From Desulfobacteraceae bacterium UBA2174 (GTDB lineage: Bacteria; Desulfobacterota; Desulfobacteria; Desulfobacterales; UBA2174), in NCBI GenBank assembly GCA_002327445.1, contig DCWA01000024.1:1-23607 (forward strand): a stretch of 23,607 nucleotides of DNA, read 5' to 3'. Both the position numbers and the translations under genes were made by a program. The first letter of the stretch is position 1. Every line of letters begins with the position of its first letter. This document shows, piece after piece, positions 16,327 to 23,607 of this stretch. Under the pieces are notes generated by a model. It ran no database searches. It had not been told where the DNA came from and worked only from the letters and a program-made list of their open reading frames with translations.

Positions 16327-17319
16327 ATGAAAAAAATGCTTTCCCTGACAGTAGCGGTAATGGTTCTGACGGTTTTTTCGGTCGCCCCCTGCGCGGCCAA
16401 GACCACCTGGAACGCCAACTCGGTCTGGCCGCCCAACAACCACCAAACCATCGGGCTGGAGGAGTTCGCCGCCAAGGTGAAGGCGGCCACCGGCGGCGAG
16501 CTGGAGATCCAGGTCAGCGCCGGCGGGGCCCTGGGCTACAAGGGGCCGGAGCTGCTCAAGGCGGTGCGGGACGGCATGGTGCCGCTGTCCGACATGCTCG
16601 TATCCGGCGTGGCCGGCGACGAGAAGATCTTCCAGATCGTGACCCTGCCTTTCCTCGTCCTCGATTTCGAAGAGACCAAGCTGCTCAACGAGACGGTCCG
16701 GCCCTACTTCGACAAGGCCGCCGAAAAATGGGGCCAGAAGATCCTTTACATCGCTCCCTGGCCCGGCGCCGGTCTGTGGACCAAGCGCAAGATTGCCACC
16801 GTGGAGGACATGAAGGGCCTCAAGACCCGCACCTATGACAAGAACGGGGCTCTCGTGGTGGAAGCCACCGGCGGCACTCCCTACGCCCTGCCGTTTTCCG
16901 AGGTCTACTCCTCCCTGGCCACCGGCCTCATCGACTCGGTGATCACCTCCACGCCCACCGGGGTGGACGGCAAGTTCTGGGAAGTGCTCAAGTATTACCA
17001 TCCGCTGAACATCACCGTGGCCACCGACATGGTCAACGTCAACCTCAAGGCCTTCAACAAGCTCGACAAGAAGACCCGGGACGCGCTGGTGGCCGCCGGC
17101 AAGGAGATGGAAGAGGCCATGTGGAAGAAGGTGGTGGAGATCGACAAGGAGAAGGAAGCCATCTGCAACCAGAACGGCATCGAGACGGTGCCGGTTTCCA
17201 AGGAGCTGCTCAAGGCGTTGGCCAAGATTACCGACGGGATCCGCAATGACTGGCTCAAGGACGCCCCGGAGGATGCCAAGGCGGCCTACGCGGATTTCAT
17301 GAAGAAAGTGCAGCGCTAA
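16327..17319 (+). CDS. dctP: TRAP transporter solute-binding protein DctP
   Basis: This 330-aa periplasmic binding protein has signal peptide MKKMLSLTVAVMVLTVFSVAPCAA, cut before KTTW. The DctP fold is shown by AAKVKAATGGELEIQVSAGGALGYKGPELLKAVRDG, then LKTRTYDKNG with Arg168, the residue that in this family usually pairs with the substrate carboxylate, and TPYALPFSEVYSSLATGLIDS. It delivers a carboxylate to the DctQM permease. The start is chosen at 16327, where AAAGGG precedes by 8 bases and a proper signal peptide begins; longer in-frame extensions lack these. It is followed by a strong hairpin before dctQ. The ligand is probably an organic acid handled by the Pxp or AOR enzymes of the operon, by context. 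Confidence 0.93.
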   Translation: MKKMLSLTVAVMVLTVFSVAPCAAKTTWNANSVWPPNNHQTIGLEEFAAKVKAATGGELEIQVSAGGALGYKGPELLKAVRDGMVPLSDMLVSGVAGDEKIFQIVTLPFLVLDFEETKLLNETVRPYFDKAAEKWGQKILYIAPWPGAGLWTKRKIATVEDMKGLKTRTYDKNGALVVEATGGTPYALPFSEVYSSLATGLIDSVITSTPTGVDGKFWEVLKYYHPLNITVATDMVNVNLKAFNKLDKKTRDALVAAGKEMEEAMWKKVVEIDKEKEAICNQNGIETVPVSKELLKALAKITDGIRNDWLKDAPEDAKAAYADFMKKVQR

Positions 17320-17336
17320 ACAGCGATCGCGCCAAA

Positions 17337-17378
17337 AACCGGACATGCGGGCGGCTGCGGTGGCCGCCCGCCCCGGTT
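17337..17378 (+). promoter_or_regulatory. Strong hairpin between dctP and dctQ
   Basis: Perfect arms GCGGGCGGC (17347-17355) and GCCGCCCGC (17363-17371) enclose a 7-base loop. An outer AACCGG/CCGGTT pair (17337-17342 and 17373-17378) extends the stem. No T run follows, so it is probably not a full terminator. It may protect dctP mRNA from decay or damp transcription into dctQM, raising binding protein over permease. The remaining gap to 17505 shows no gene. Confidence 0.6.
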
Positions 17379-17505
17379 CTCCGGTGGGCACCGGAAATCC
17401 AGGGATCGCCGCGACCTGGCAGAATGAAGCCGGGGGCGTCCCCTTCCTGCGAATTCCGGTGAAACACCGCGCGATACAGGCCGCAACGGCCGGGGAGTCG
17501 TTCAG

Positions 17506-18042
17506 ATGAAATCAGTGATCCGATGGATCGATCGTATCAGTGGCCTGGGAGGGGCTTTGGCGGGGGTCATGCTCTGCATCGGCCTCGTCCTCATTGCCGC
17601 CGAGATCGTGGTTCGCAGCGCTTTCGATTCCACTCTGTTCATCACCGAGGAGTACGCCGGCTATCTCATGTGCGGCCTGACCTTCTGCGCCCTGGGCTAC
17701 ACCTTACGGGACAAGGGCCATATTCGCATGACCTTTTTGCTCAAGGTGGTCCGGGGCCGTCCGCAAATCTACCTGGAATTGGTCTGCTTCGCCGTCGGAC
17801 TCCTCTTTTGCGCCGCGTTGACTTGGTTCACCTGGCTGTTTTTCTGGGATTCCGTCGTCAGCCGGTCCCAGTCCATGCAGATCTCCGAGACCTATCTGGC
17901 CATCCCCCAGTTTTTCATGCCCCTGGGCGCCCTGGTGATGACCCTTCAGTTTTTCGGTGAAATCCTGCGCGCCCTGGTGGCGCTCAAGACGGACCCGGAA
18001 GGCGTCCATCTGGCCCGCGAGGCCAGCGATCTAGGCCGATAG
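17506..18042 (+). CDS. dctQ: TRAP transporter small permease DctQ
   Basis: This 178-aa protein has four predicted membrane helices (about 13-35, 48-68, 88-112 and 132-156). It has the DctQ pattern: ITEEYAGYLMCGLTFCALGYTLRDKGHIRMTFL after the first helix, and SETYLAIPQFFMPLGALVMTLQFF before the last. DctQ joins DctM to form the inner-membrane sodium-dependent transporter. GGGGAG about 9 bases before the ATG supports the start. It is 186 bases after dctP, a gap that contains the hairpin, and 61 bases before dctM. Confidence 0.9.
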   Translation: MKSVIRWIDRISGLGGALAGVMLCIGLVLIAAEIVVRSAFDSTLFITEEYAGYLMCGLTFCALGYTLRDKGHIRMTFLLKVVRGRPQIYLELVCFAVGLLFCAALTWFTWLFFWDSVVSRSQSMQISETYLAIPQFFMPLGALVMTLQFFGEILRALVALKTDPEGVHLAREASDLGR

Positions 18043-18090
18043 GGTTCCCAACCCCGCCAAGCCGCGATCCGGCTCCCCGGAGCCCGGATG

Positions 18091-18096
18091 AAGGAG
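18091..18096 (+). promoter_or_regulatory. Shine-Dalgarno site deciding the dctM TTG start
   Basis: AAGGAG lies 7 bases before TTG at 18104. No better ATG or GTG is found nearby in the dctM frame, and the translation from this TTG gives the normal DctM N-terminus. An overlapping ATG at 18088 is in another frame. Confidence 0.6.
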
Positions 18097-18103
18097 CCTC
18101 AAA

Positions 18104-19402
18104 TTGGAATTAGCCAGTGTTTCCCTGACTTTGCTCGGCCTCTTGGTGGTCTTCATGGGCGCCACCGTGTGGATCGGCATCGCCCTGTTTTTCGTGGGTC
18201 TGGGTGGATTCGTCTTTTTCACCGATTTGCCCTTCGGTTCGATCCTGAGCAACACGGCCTGGAACAACACCAGCGGGTCGGCGATGATGGCCTTGCCGAT
18301 GTTCGTCTGGATGGGTGAGATTCTGTTCCGCAGCAAGATTTCGCAGAATCTTTTCAACGGTCTGACCCCCTGGATGGATCGGATTCCGGGCCGGCTGCTC
18401 CACGTGAACATCTTCGCCTGCACCATCTTCGCCGCCGTCAGCGGCTCTTCGGCGGCCACCACAGCCACGGTGGGCAAGATCACCGTGCCGGAACTCAAGG
18501 CCCGCGGTTACGACCAGCGCATCGCCGTGGGGTCCCTGGCCGGCGCCGGCACCCTGGGTTTTCTCATCCCGCCGAGCATGATGATGCTTGTGTACGGGAT
18601 TATCGGGGACGTGAGCATCGGCAAGCTGTTCATCGCCGGCTTTTTGCCCGGTCTGCTCATCGCCGGCCTTTTCAGCGGCTACATCCTGATTCGATGCGCC
18701 CTCCGTCCCGAGCTGGCTCCCGCCGGGGCCGACCACCATACCTGGGGCCAGCGCCTGCGGGCCATCCCGGAGATCGCTCCGGTCATCGTGCTGATTCTCG
18801 TGGTCCTGGGCAGTCTCTACGCCGGCTGGGCCACCCCCACCGAGGCCGGCGCCGTGGGCGTGATCGGCTCCCTGGCCTTCGCCCTGGCCAGTCGCAGCCT
18901 GGACTGGCCCACCTTCCAGGCCAGCCTGATGGGTGCGGTCAAGACCAGCTGCATGATCATGCTCATCGTCATGGGCGCCTCGTATCTCTCGGTGGTGGTG
19001 GGCTACCTGGGCATCACGCGCAAGTTGACGATCTTCGTCACCGAGATGGGGCTTTCGCCCTACATGCTCATCCTGATCCTCAGCTTGTTGTACGTCGTCC
19101 TCGGCTGTCTGGTGGACGGCTTCTCCATGATCGTGATGACCACCCCCATCGTGCTGCCCCTGATCACCGTGGCCGGCTTCGACCCGGTCTGGTTCGGCAT
19201 CTACCTGGTGCTGATGATCGAGCTGGCCCAGATCACCCCACCGGTGGGCTTCAACCTGTTTGTGATCAGCAGCCTCAACAACGACGACATCCTGACCATC
19301 GCCCGGGCCGCCTTTCCCTTTTTCCTCCTCATGGCCCTGGCCACGGCCCTGGTTACCATTTTTCCGGACATCGTCCTGGTGCTGCCCAACATGATGAAAT
19401 AA
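18104..19402 (+). CDS. dctM: TRAP transporter large permease DctM
   Basis: This 432-aa integral membrane protein has about 12 hydrophobic segments and the family signatures AAVSGSSAATTATVGKIT (about 109-126), GTLGFLIPPSMMMLVYG, WATPTEAGAVGVIGSLAFAL and ELAQITPPVGFNLFVISS. DctM carries the substrate and sodium path of TRAP transporters. It starts with TTG, supported by AAGGAG 7 bases upstream. It ends 19 bases before pxpA, placing transport and oxoprolinase genes in one transcript. Confidence 0.95.
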   Translation: MELASVSLTLLGLLVVFMGATVWIGIALFFVGLGGFVFFTDLPFGSILSNTAWNNTSGSAMMALPMFVWMGEILFRSKISQNLFNGLTPWMDRIPGRLLHVNIFACTIFAAVSGSSAATTATVGKITVPELKARGYDQRIAVGSLAGAGTLGFLIPPSMMMLVYGIIGDVSIGKLFIAGFLPGLLIAGLFSGYILIRCALRPELAPAGADHHTWGQRLRAIPEIAPVIVLILVVLGSLYAGWATPTEAGAVGVIGSLAFALASRSLDWPTFQASLMGAVKTSCMIMLIVMGASYLSVVVGYLGITRKLTIFVTEMGLSPYMLILILSLLYVVLGCLVDGFSMIVMTTPIVLPLITVAGFDPVWFGIYLVLMIELAQITPPVGFNLFVISSLNNDDILTIARAAFPFFLLMALATALVTIFPDIVLVLPNMMK

Positions 19403-19421
19403 AAGTCCGTGGAGAAATCGG

Positions 19422-20204
19422 ATGAAGCGTATCGACTTGAACTGCGACATGGGGGAGAGTTTCGGCGCCTACCGTCTGGGGCGGGATGAAGAAGTCATCC
19501 AGTTCATCACCTCGGCCAACATCGCCTGCGGGTTTCACGCCGGCGACCCGCTGGTGTTGAACCGCACCGTGGCCCTGGCCGCGGCCCGGGGGGTGGGCGT
19601 GGGGGCGCATCCCGGCTTTGCCGACTTGAAGGGCTTCGGGCGGCGCAACCTGGACTGCACCCCCGATGAAATCGCCGCCGACATCGTTTACCAGATCGGG
19701 GCCATCCAGGCTTTTTGCGCGGCCCACAAGGTCCGCTTGCAGCATGTCAAGCCTCATGGGGCGCTTTACAACATGGCGGTGGGCAACGAGCCGTTGGCCC
19801 GGGCCATCGCCCGGGCCGTGGCTTCCGTGGATCCGTCCCTGCTTCTGGTGACCCTGGCCGGCAGCGAGGCCAATCTCATGGCACGCATCGGCCGCGAGGA
19901 GGGCGTGCGAGTGGTTTTCGAGGCATTCCCCGACCGGGCCTACACCCCCGAGGGGCGCCTGGTGTCGCGGCGGTTGCCCGGGGCGGTGATCACCGATTCG
20001 GCCCTGGCCGCCGAGCGGGCAGTGCGCATGGCCACCGAAGGCCGCATCATTGCCAGCGACGGCAGCATCCTGGAGATGGAAATCGACACGCTCTGCGTTC
20101 ACGGCGACACCCCCACGGCCCTGGCCCTGGTGAAGGACATCCGTGTCGGACTGGAAAAGGCCGGGGTGACGCTCGTGCCCATGGGGGTCGACGGCGTGCC
20201 ATGA
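19422..20204 (+). CDS. pxpA: 5-oxoprolinase subunit A (LamB/YcsF family)
   Basis: This 260-aa protein has the signatures DLNCDMGESFG at 5-15, NIACGFHAGDP at 33-43, GAHPGFAD at 61-68, VKPHGALYN at 109-117, and LCVHGD near the C-terminus. The conserved His residues (39, 63, 112) fit the metal-dependent hydrolase fold. PxpA with PxpB and PxpC hydrolyses 5-oxoproline to glutamate using ATP: PxpBC activates the ring and PxpA opens it. GGAG lies 8 bases upstream of the ATG. The stop overlaps the pxpB start by 4 bases as ATGA. Confidence 0.95.
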   Translation: MKRIDLNCDMGESFGAYRLGRDEEVIQFITSANIACGFHAGDPLVLNRTVALAAARGVGVGAHPGFADLKGFGRRNLDCTPDEIAADIVYQIGAIQAFCAAHKVRLQHVKPHGALYNMAVGNEPLARAIARAVASVDPSLLLVTLAGSEANLMARIGREEGVRVVFEAFPDRAYTPEGRLVSRRLPGAVITDSALAAERAVRMATEGRIIASDGSILEMEIDTLCVHGDTPTALALVKDIRVGLEKAGVTLVPMGVDGVP

Positions 20205-20908
20205 GCGGCGTGTTCTACGATCGGCCGCGGTTCCGCGCCTGCGGGGACCGGGCCTTGCTGGCCGAGTATGGCGACGGCATCGACCTAGCACTCAACCGGA
20301 AGGTGCATGCCGCGGCGAATGCCCTGCGCCGGCGCGCGCTGGCCGGCATCGAGGCCGTAATTCCGGCCTATCGCAACCTGGCGCTGGTCTACGATCCGCT
20401 GGTGGTGTCTTTCGAAAGCCTCACCGCGGCCTTCACCGCCCTGGAATCCGAACTGGAGGCGGCCGAGCTGGCCGAACCGCGCACGGTGGACATTCCGGTC
20501 TGCTACGGGGGCCAATTCGGCCCCGACCTCTCCTTTGTCGCCGAGCACCACCGGCTGACGCCGGCGGAAGTCGTCGAGATCCATTCCCGGGCGCTGTATC
20601 CCATTTACGCGGTGGGTTTCGCGCCGGGCTTCTGCTACCTCGGCGGGCTGGACCCGCGCTTGCACACGCCGCGGCTGCCCACCCCGCGAACCCGGGTGCC
20701 GGCCGGTTCGGTGGGCATCGCCGAGGCCCAGACCGGGGTCTACCCCAGCGACAGCCCCGGCGGCTGGCGCCTCATCGGGCGCACCCCGCTCAGCCTGTTC
20801 AACCCGTCCAAGGCGGATCCGTTCCTTTACCAGGCAGGGGATCGGATCCGGTTCGTGCCGATTTCCGAAGCCGATTATGATCGGCTGCGCGCCGCCGAGA
20901 GACCATGA
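20201..20908 (+). CDS. pxpB: 5-oxoprolinase subunit B (KipI-like)
   Basis: This 235-aa protein has the KipI/PxpB (carboxyltransferase subdomain C/D) pattern: IPVCYGGQFGPDL at 98-110, YAVGFAPGFCYLGGLDPRL at 136-154, and TRVPAGSVGIAEAQTGVYPSDSPGGWRLIGRTP at about 164-196. It works with PxpC as the ATP-dependent ring-activating unit; some homologues were first described as kinase A inhibitors (KipI). The start is the ATGA overlap with pxpA at 20201; upstream in-frame sequence is an out-of-frame reading of pxpA. The stop overlaps pxpC in the same way. Confidence 0.93.
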   Translation: MSGVFYDRPRFRACGDRALLAEYGDGIDLALNRKVHAAANALRRRALAGIEAVIPAYRNLALVYDPLVVSFESLTAAFTALESELEAAELAEPRTVDIPVCYGGQFGPDLSFVAEHHRLTPAEVVEIHSRALYPIYAVGFAPGFCYLGGLDPRLHTPRLPTPRTRVPAGSVGIAEAQTGVYPSDSPGGWRLIGRTPLSLFNPSKADPFLYQAGDRIRFVPISEADYDRLRAAERP

Positions 20909-21846
20909 CCGACACCTTTCGCGTGATCTCTCCCGGACCTTTGACCACGATCCAAGATGCCGGCCGCACCGCTTTCCAGCACATGGGCGTGCCCGTCTCC
21001 GGGGTCCTGGACCGGTACGCCGCCCACGTGGCCAATTGTCTGGTCGGCAACCCCGCCGGGAGCGCGGTGCTGGAGGCGACGCTGGTCGGACCGCGCCTGG
21101 AGGTGCTCGCCGAGGCGGACATCGGCGTCACCGGGGCCGCATCGGCGCTGACGGTCAATGGCGTCCCAACACCAGGCTGGACGTCGGTCCGGGTTCGTCC
21201 GGGGGATGTCGTAGACGCCGGTGCACCGGAAAGCGGGTGCCGCTCCTACCTGGCGGTGGGCGGCGGCTTCGACGTACCGCTGGTGATGGGCAGCCGCGCC
21301 ACCTATCTGGGCGGCCGGATCGGGGGCCTCGACGGCCGGTCGCTGGCGGCTGGCGACATTCTCAAGCGGGGACCGGCTCGGTTGCTGGACCAGCCGCGGC
21401 GGTTGCCCTGGTTTCCTCTTTACGGGACCCAGGTGATCCTGCGCGCCGTCCCCGGGCCCCAGGACGAGTATTTTCGCACGGCTTTGGCGACCTTTTTCGA
21501 CAGTCCGTTCACCGTCTCGGCCCAGGCCAACCGCATGGGCTACCGCCTCGAAGGCCCGGCGCTGATCCGCGAGGCCGACGCCCCGGCCAGCATCGTTTCG
21601 GAGCCGATCGTCGCCGGCAATGTCCAGGTGCCGGCCGACGGCCGGCCCATCGTCCTGCTCAACGAGCAGACCCTCGGCGGTTACGCCAAGATCGCCACGA
21701 TCATCACGCCCGACCTTTTCAAGCTGGCCCAGGCCAAGCCCGGCGACACGGTCCGCTTCGTTGCGGTGACGGTGGCCGAATCCGCCGCCATCGCCCGGCA
21801 ATGGGCCGCCTTCTTCAGCGAAATTCGAACATTGCTGGAGAGGTGA
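20905..21846 (+). CDS. pxpC: 5-oxoprolinase subunit C (KipA-like)
   Basis: This 313-aa protein has the biotin-dependent carboxyltransferase A/B-like fold of PxpC/KipA: VISPGPLTTIQDAGRTAFQHMGVPVSGVLDRYA at the start, YLAVGGGFDVPLVMGSRATYLGGRIGGLDGR in the middle, and AVPGPQDEYF, SAQANRMGYRLEG and PIVLLNEQTLGGYAKIATI toward the end. It partners PxpB in ATP-driven activation of 5-oxoproline. It overlaps pxpB by 4 bases and is the last clear gene of the plus-strand operon; no strong terminator is seen in 21847-22019. Confidence 0.94.
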   Translation: MTDTFRVISPGPLTTIQDAGRTAFQHMGVPVSGVLDRYAAHVANCLVGNPAGSAVLEATLVGPRLEVLAEADIGVTGAASALTVNGVPTPGWTSVRVRPGDVVDAGAPESGCRSYLAVGGGFDVPLVMGSRATYLGGRIGGLDGRSLAAGDILKRGPARLLDQPRRLPWFPLYGTQVILRAVPGPQDEYFRTALATFFDSPFTVSAQANRMGYRLEGPALIREADAPASIVSEPIVAGNVQVPADGRPIVLLNEQTLGGYAKIATIITPDLFKLAQAKPGDTVRFVAVTVAESAAIARQWAAFFSEIRTLLER

Positions 21847-22019
21847 AGCCGGTGCGGCCCCGTTTTTCGGGAATGAAATTCAAGCCGGCCGTTGACCTGC
21901 CCATGTACGGGGCTTAATATCTGCCGATTTCCCGGACCCTTGTTTCCTTTCTCGCCAACCCGCAAAGGACCTGTGCGAAGCCGGCCGGATTTGTCGGTCA
22001 TCGCCCAGGCGGCATCCAC

Positions 22020-23201
22020 ATGACCCAGGAATCCCAGGACCTCCTCGACAACCCGGCCATCACCCGGCTCGAACACCGCGGCAAGCAGATCACGCTCATC
22101 GGCACGGCCCACGTGTCCCGGGAAAGCGCCGATCTGGTGCGCCGCGTCATCACCGCCGAAAGACCCGACACGGTCTGCGTGGAACTGTGCACCTCACGCT
22201 ACCAGGCCCTGAAGGACCAGGCCGGGTGGCAGAACATGGACATCATCAAGGTGGTGCGGGAGAAAAAGGCGATGCTCCTGCTGGCGCATCTTCTGCTGGC
22301 CGCCTTCCAGCGGCGCATCGCCGACCGGTTGGACATCCGGCCCGGTGAGGAGATGCTGCAGGCCGCGGCCGCCGCCGAGGAAACCGGGGCGACGATTCAC
22401 CTGGCCGACCGGGACATCCGCATCACCCTGGCGCGTACTTGGCGCGCCATGCGGTTCCGTGACAAGCTCAAGCTGATCCCGCAACTGGTGCTCTCCATGG
22501 GAGAGGCCGAAAAAATCACCGAGGAAGATGTCGAACGGCTCAAGCAGCAGGACATGCTCGAGTCGGTGCTTGCCGAGTTGGGGCAGAGCATGCCGAAGGT
22601 GCGCGAGGCCCTGATCGACGAGCGGGACCGCTACCTGTGCGAAAAGATCCGCTCGGCGCCGGGAAACCGGATCATCGCCGTGGTGGGCGCGGGGCATGTG
22701 CCGGGCATTCTGCGCTACTGGTCCGAGCCCATCGATTTGGCGCCCCTGGCACAGGCCCCTCCGCCGTCCCGCTGGATGAAGATCATGACCTGGGCCCTGC
22801 CATTGGCGATCGTTGCCTTGATGGTCTACGGGTTCGCCAACGGCGGACTCCAGACCGGCACCGACATGGTCGCCCTGTGGGTCTCGGTCACCGCCTGCCT
22901 GGCCGGCATCGGCGCCTTGGCGGCCCTGGCCCATCCCCTGACCATCCTGTCTTCGATGATCGCCGCACCGATCACCACCCTGCATCCCCTGCTGGCAGCC
23001 GGCTGGATTTCCGGCCTGGTGGAGGCGCTGTCACGCAAGCCCCGGGTGATGGATTTCGAGAACCTGGGCCGGGACATTCTGTCCGTGCGCGGCTTCTGGC
23101 GCAACAAGGTCACCCGGGTGCTGCTGGTGGTGGTCTTCACCAACATCGGCAGCAGCGTGGGGACCTTCGTGGCGTTGCCGATGATGATCAATCTGATGTG
23201 A
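22020..23201 (+). CDS. TraB/PrgY family membrane protein
   Basis: This 393-aa protein has the TraB/PrgY signatures: GTAHVS at 28-33, a conserved Glu in VCVELC (Glu55), DRDIRITLARTWRAM, and GAGHVPGI near residue 223. The C-terminal part (about 252-393) has several membrane helices, including ALPLAIVALMVYGF and a segment around residues 318-335. Family members include Enterococcus PrgY, which lowers pheromone activity, and eukaryotic TraB-domain proteins; the fold is related to the TIKI/ChaN-like metalloprotease group. The function in anaerobes is unknown. The start has only a weak AGGCGG about 9 bases upstream. It stands 173 bases after pxpC and probably has its own promoter. Confidence 0.88.
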   Translation: MTQESQDLLDNPAITRLEHRGKQITLIGTAHVSRESADLVRRVITAERPDTVCVELCTSRYQALKDQAGWQNMDIIKVVREKKAMLLLAHLLLAAFQRRIADRLDIRPGEEMLQAAAAAEETGATIHLADRDIRITLARTWRAMRFRDKLKLIPQLVLSMGEAEKITEEDVERLKQQDMLESVLAELGQSMPKVREALIDERDRYLCEKIRSAPGNRIIAVVGAGHVPGILRYWSEPIDLAPLAQAPPPSRWMKIMTWALPLAIVALMVYGFANGGLQTGTDMVALWVSVTACLAGIGALAALAHPLTILSSMIAAPITTLHPLLAAGWISGLVEALSRKPRVMDFENLGRDILSVRGFWRNKVTRVLLVVVFTNIGSSVGTFVALPMMINLM

Positions 23202-23287
23202 GATTTGAAAGGGTGCGGCTCTTTTACGACGACCTCATGGCAACGATTTCCGGCGGCTTTCTTTGCACTTGTCTTCTCCTGTAACCG

Positions 23288-23607
23288 CTACCTCTTGATG
23301 ACGCGCAGGCGAGGGGCGCGCTTTTCCGGGGCAGCGCATTTGGTTCGAGGAACGGTGCCGCCCGCATAGCGTGACTGATGTGTGCGCCGGTACTCGCAGC
23401 TTTCATGGAAGCGCCAGTATTGATCGAAGTCACCGCTGGAACGCAAGGCACGCAATCGCAGGACGGCTTCGGCTCCGGCCAGGCTCCAGCGGGCACCGGT
23501 GACATCCATGCGATCTTTGATCCGGTGCCGGCAGGCCCCTTCGATCAAGCAGGTGGCAATCGGCATACCCCTGGCCAGATATTGATCGTAGTGCAGGTAT
23601 TGCGAAT
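23288..23607 (-). CDS. ISKra4-type transposase, C-terminal part, runs off the edge
   Basis: The visible 106 or so residues are the transposase C-terminus: QYLHYDQYLARGMPIATCLIEGACRHRIKDRMDVTGARWSLAGAEAVLRLRALRSSGDFDQYWRFH. The IEGACRH..KDRMD..GARW pattern is typical of ISKra4-group transposases, and the Glu in IEGACR is the likely third acidic catalytic residue. The frame stays open to the window edge, so the gene is partial here by the window, not necessarily broken. It ends TAG at 23288. The 86 bases to the traB stop should contain one IS end; a GGGTGCGGCTCTT near 23210 is a candidate but unproven. Confidence 0.85.
   Translation of the reverse strand, partial: SQYLHYDQYLARGMPIATCLIEGACRHRIKDRMDVTGARWSLAGAEAVLRLRALRSSGDFDQYWRFHESCEYRRTHQSRYAGGTVPRTKCAAPEKRAPRLRVIKR

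Noticed and set aside
18110..19450. Minus-strand open frame of 446 codons opposite dctM
   Set aside because: It is an antisense shadow full of His/Asp/Gln runs with no membrane or domain pattern; DctM on the plus strand is certain.
21847..22019. Terminator after pxpC
   Set aside because: Only a 4-bp CCCG-TTTTT-CGGG stem was found near 21861; it is too weak to call.

Overview
This is a GC-rich window of about 23.6 kb. Its gene content points to a strictly anaerobic Gram-negative bacterium, most likely a sulfate-reducing Desulfobacterota of the Desulfosarcina/Desulfobacteraceae type. The clues are a tungsten aldehyde:ferredoxin oxidoreductase (AOR) family enzyme with a small 8-Cys ferredoxin, a TRAP carboxylate transporter, a PilY1-type pilus operon, and many copies of a short dispersed repeat. 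The taxonomic placement is an inference; there is no rRNA or other marker gene here.

Region 1 (about 235-8490, minus strand) is a minor-pilin/tip-adhesin operon, transcribed fimT - pilW - pilV - pilX - pilY1 - small secreted protein. The pseudopilins would prime the type IV pilus and carry PilY1 to its tip. This PilY1 is very large (1869 aa). It has a cadherin-like module, three PKD modules, a Cys/Asp-rich metal-binding segment, a VWA domain and the usual C-terminal propeller, and the propeller carries an extra inserted module. A copy of the dispersed repeat lies inside the 5' end of pilV.

Region 2 (about 8491-9209) has no gene. It holds an AT-rich stretch with a perfect 19-bp palindrome and then several copies of the dispersed repeat. 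Region 3 (9210-12769, minus strand) is a MoxR AAA+ ATPase plus VWA-protein pair of the CbbQ/CbbO (NorQ/NorD) type, with no RubisCO or nitric oxide reductase in view. Region 4 (12770-13360) is intergenic, with repeats and candidate promoters facing both ways.

Region 5 (13361-21846, plus strand) looks like one catabolic operon: a GntR/FCD regulator, an AOR-family oxidoreductase, its ferredoxin, TRAP transporter subunits DctP, DctQ and DctM, then PxpA, PxpB and PxpC (ATP-dependent 5-oxoprolinase). Several genes overlap by 4 bp or sit within about 30 bp of each other. A likely reading is import of a carboxylate such as 5-oxoproline or a related lactam acid, ATP-driven ring opening by PxpABC, and oxidation or reduction of a linked aldehyde/acid by the AOR with ferredoxin as carrier. 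The AOR-Pxp linkage is the most novel-looking feature of the window.

Region 6 (22020-23607) has a TraB/PrgY-family membrane protein gene, then the 3' end of an ISKra4-type transposase gene running off the right edge on the minus strand.
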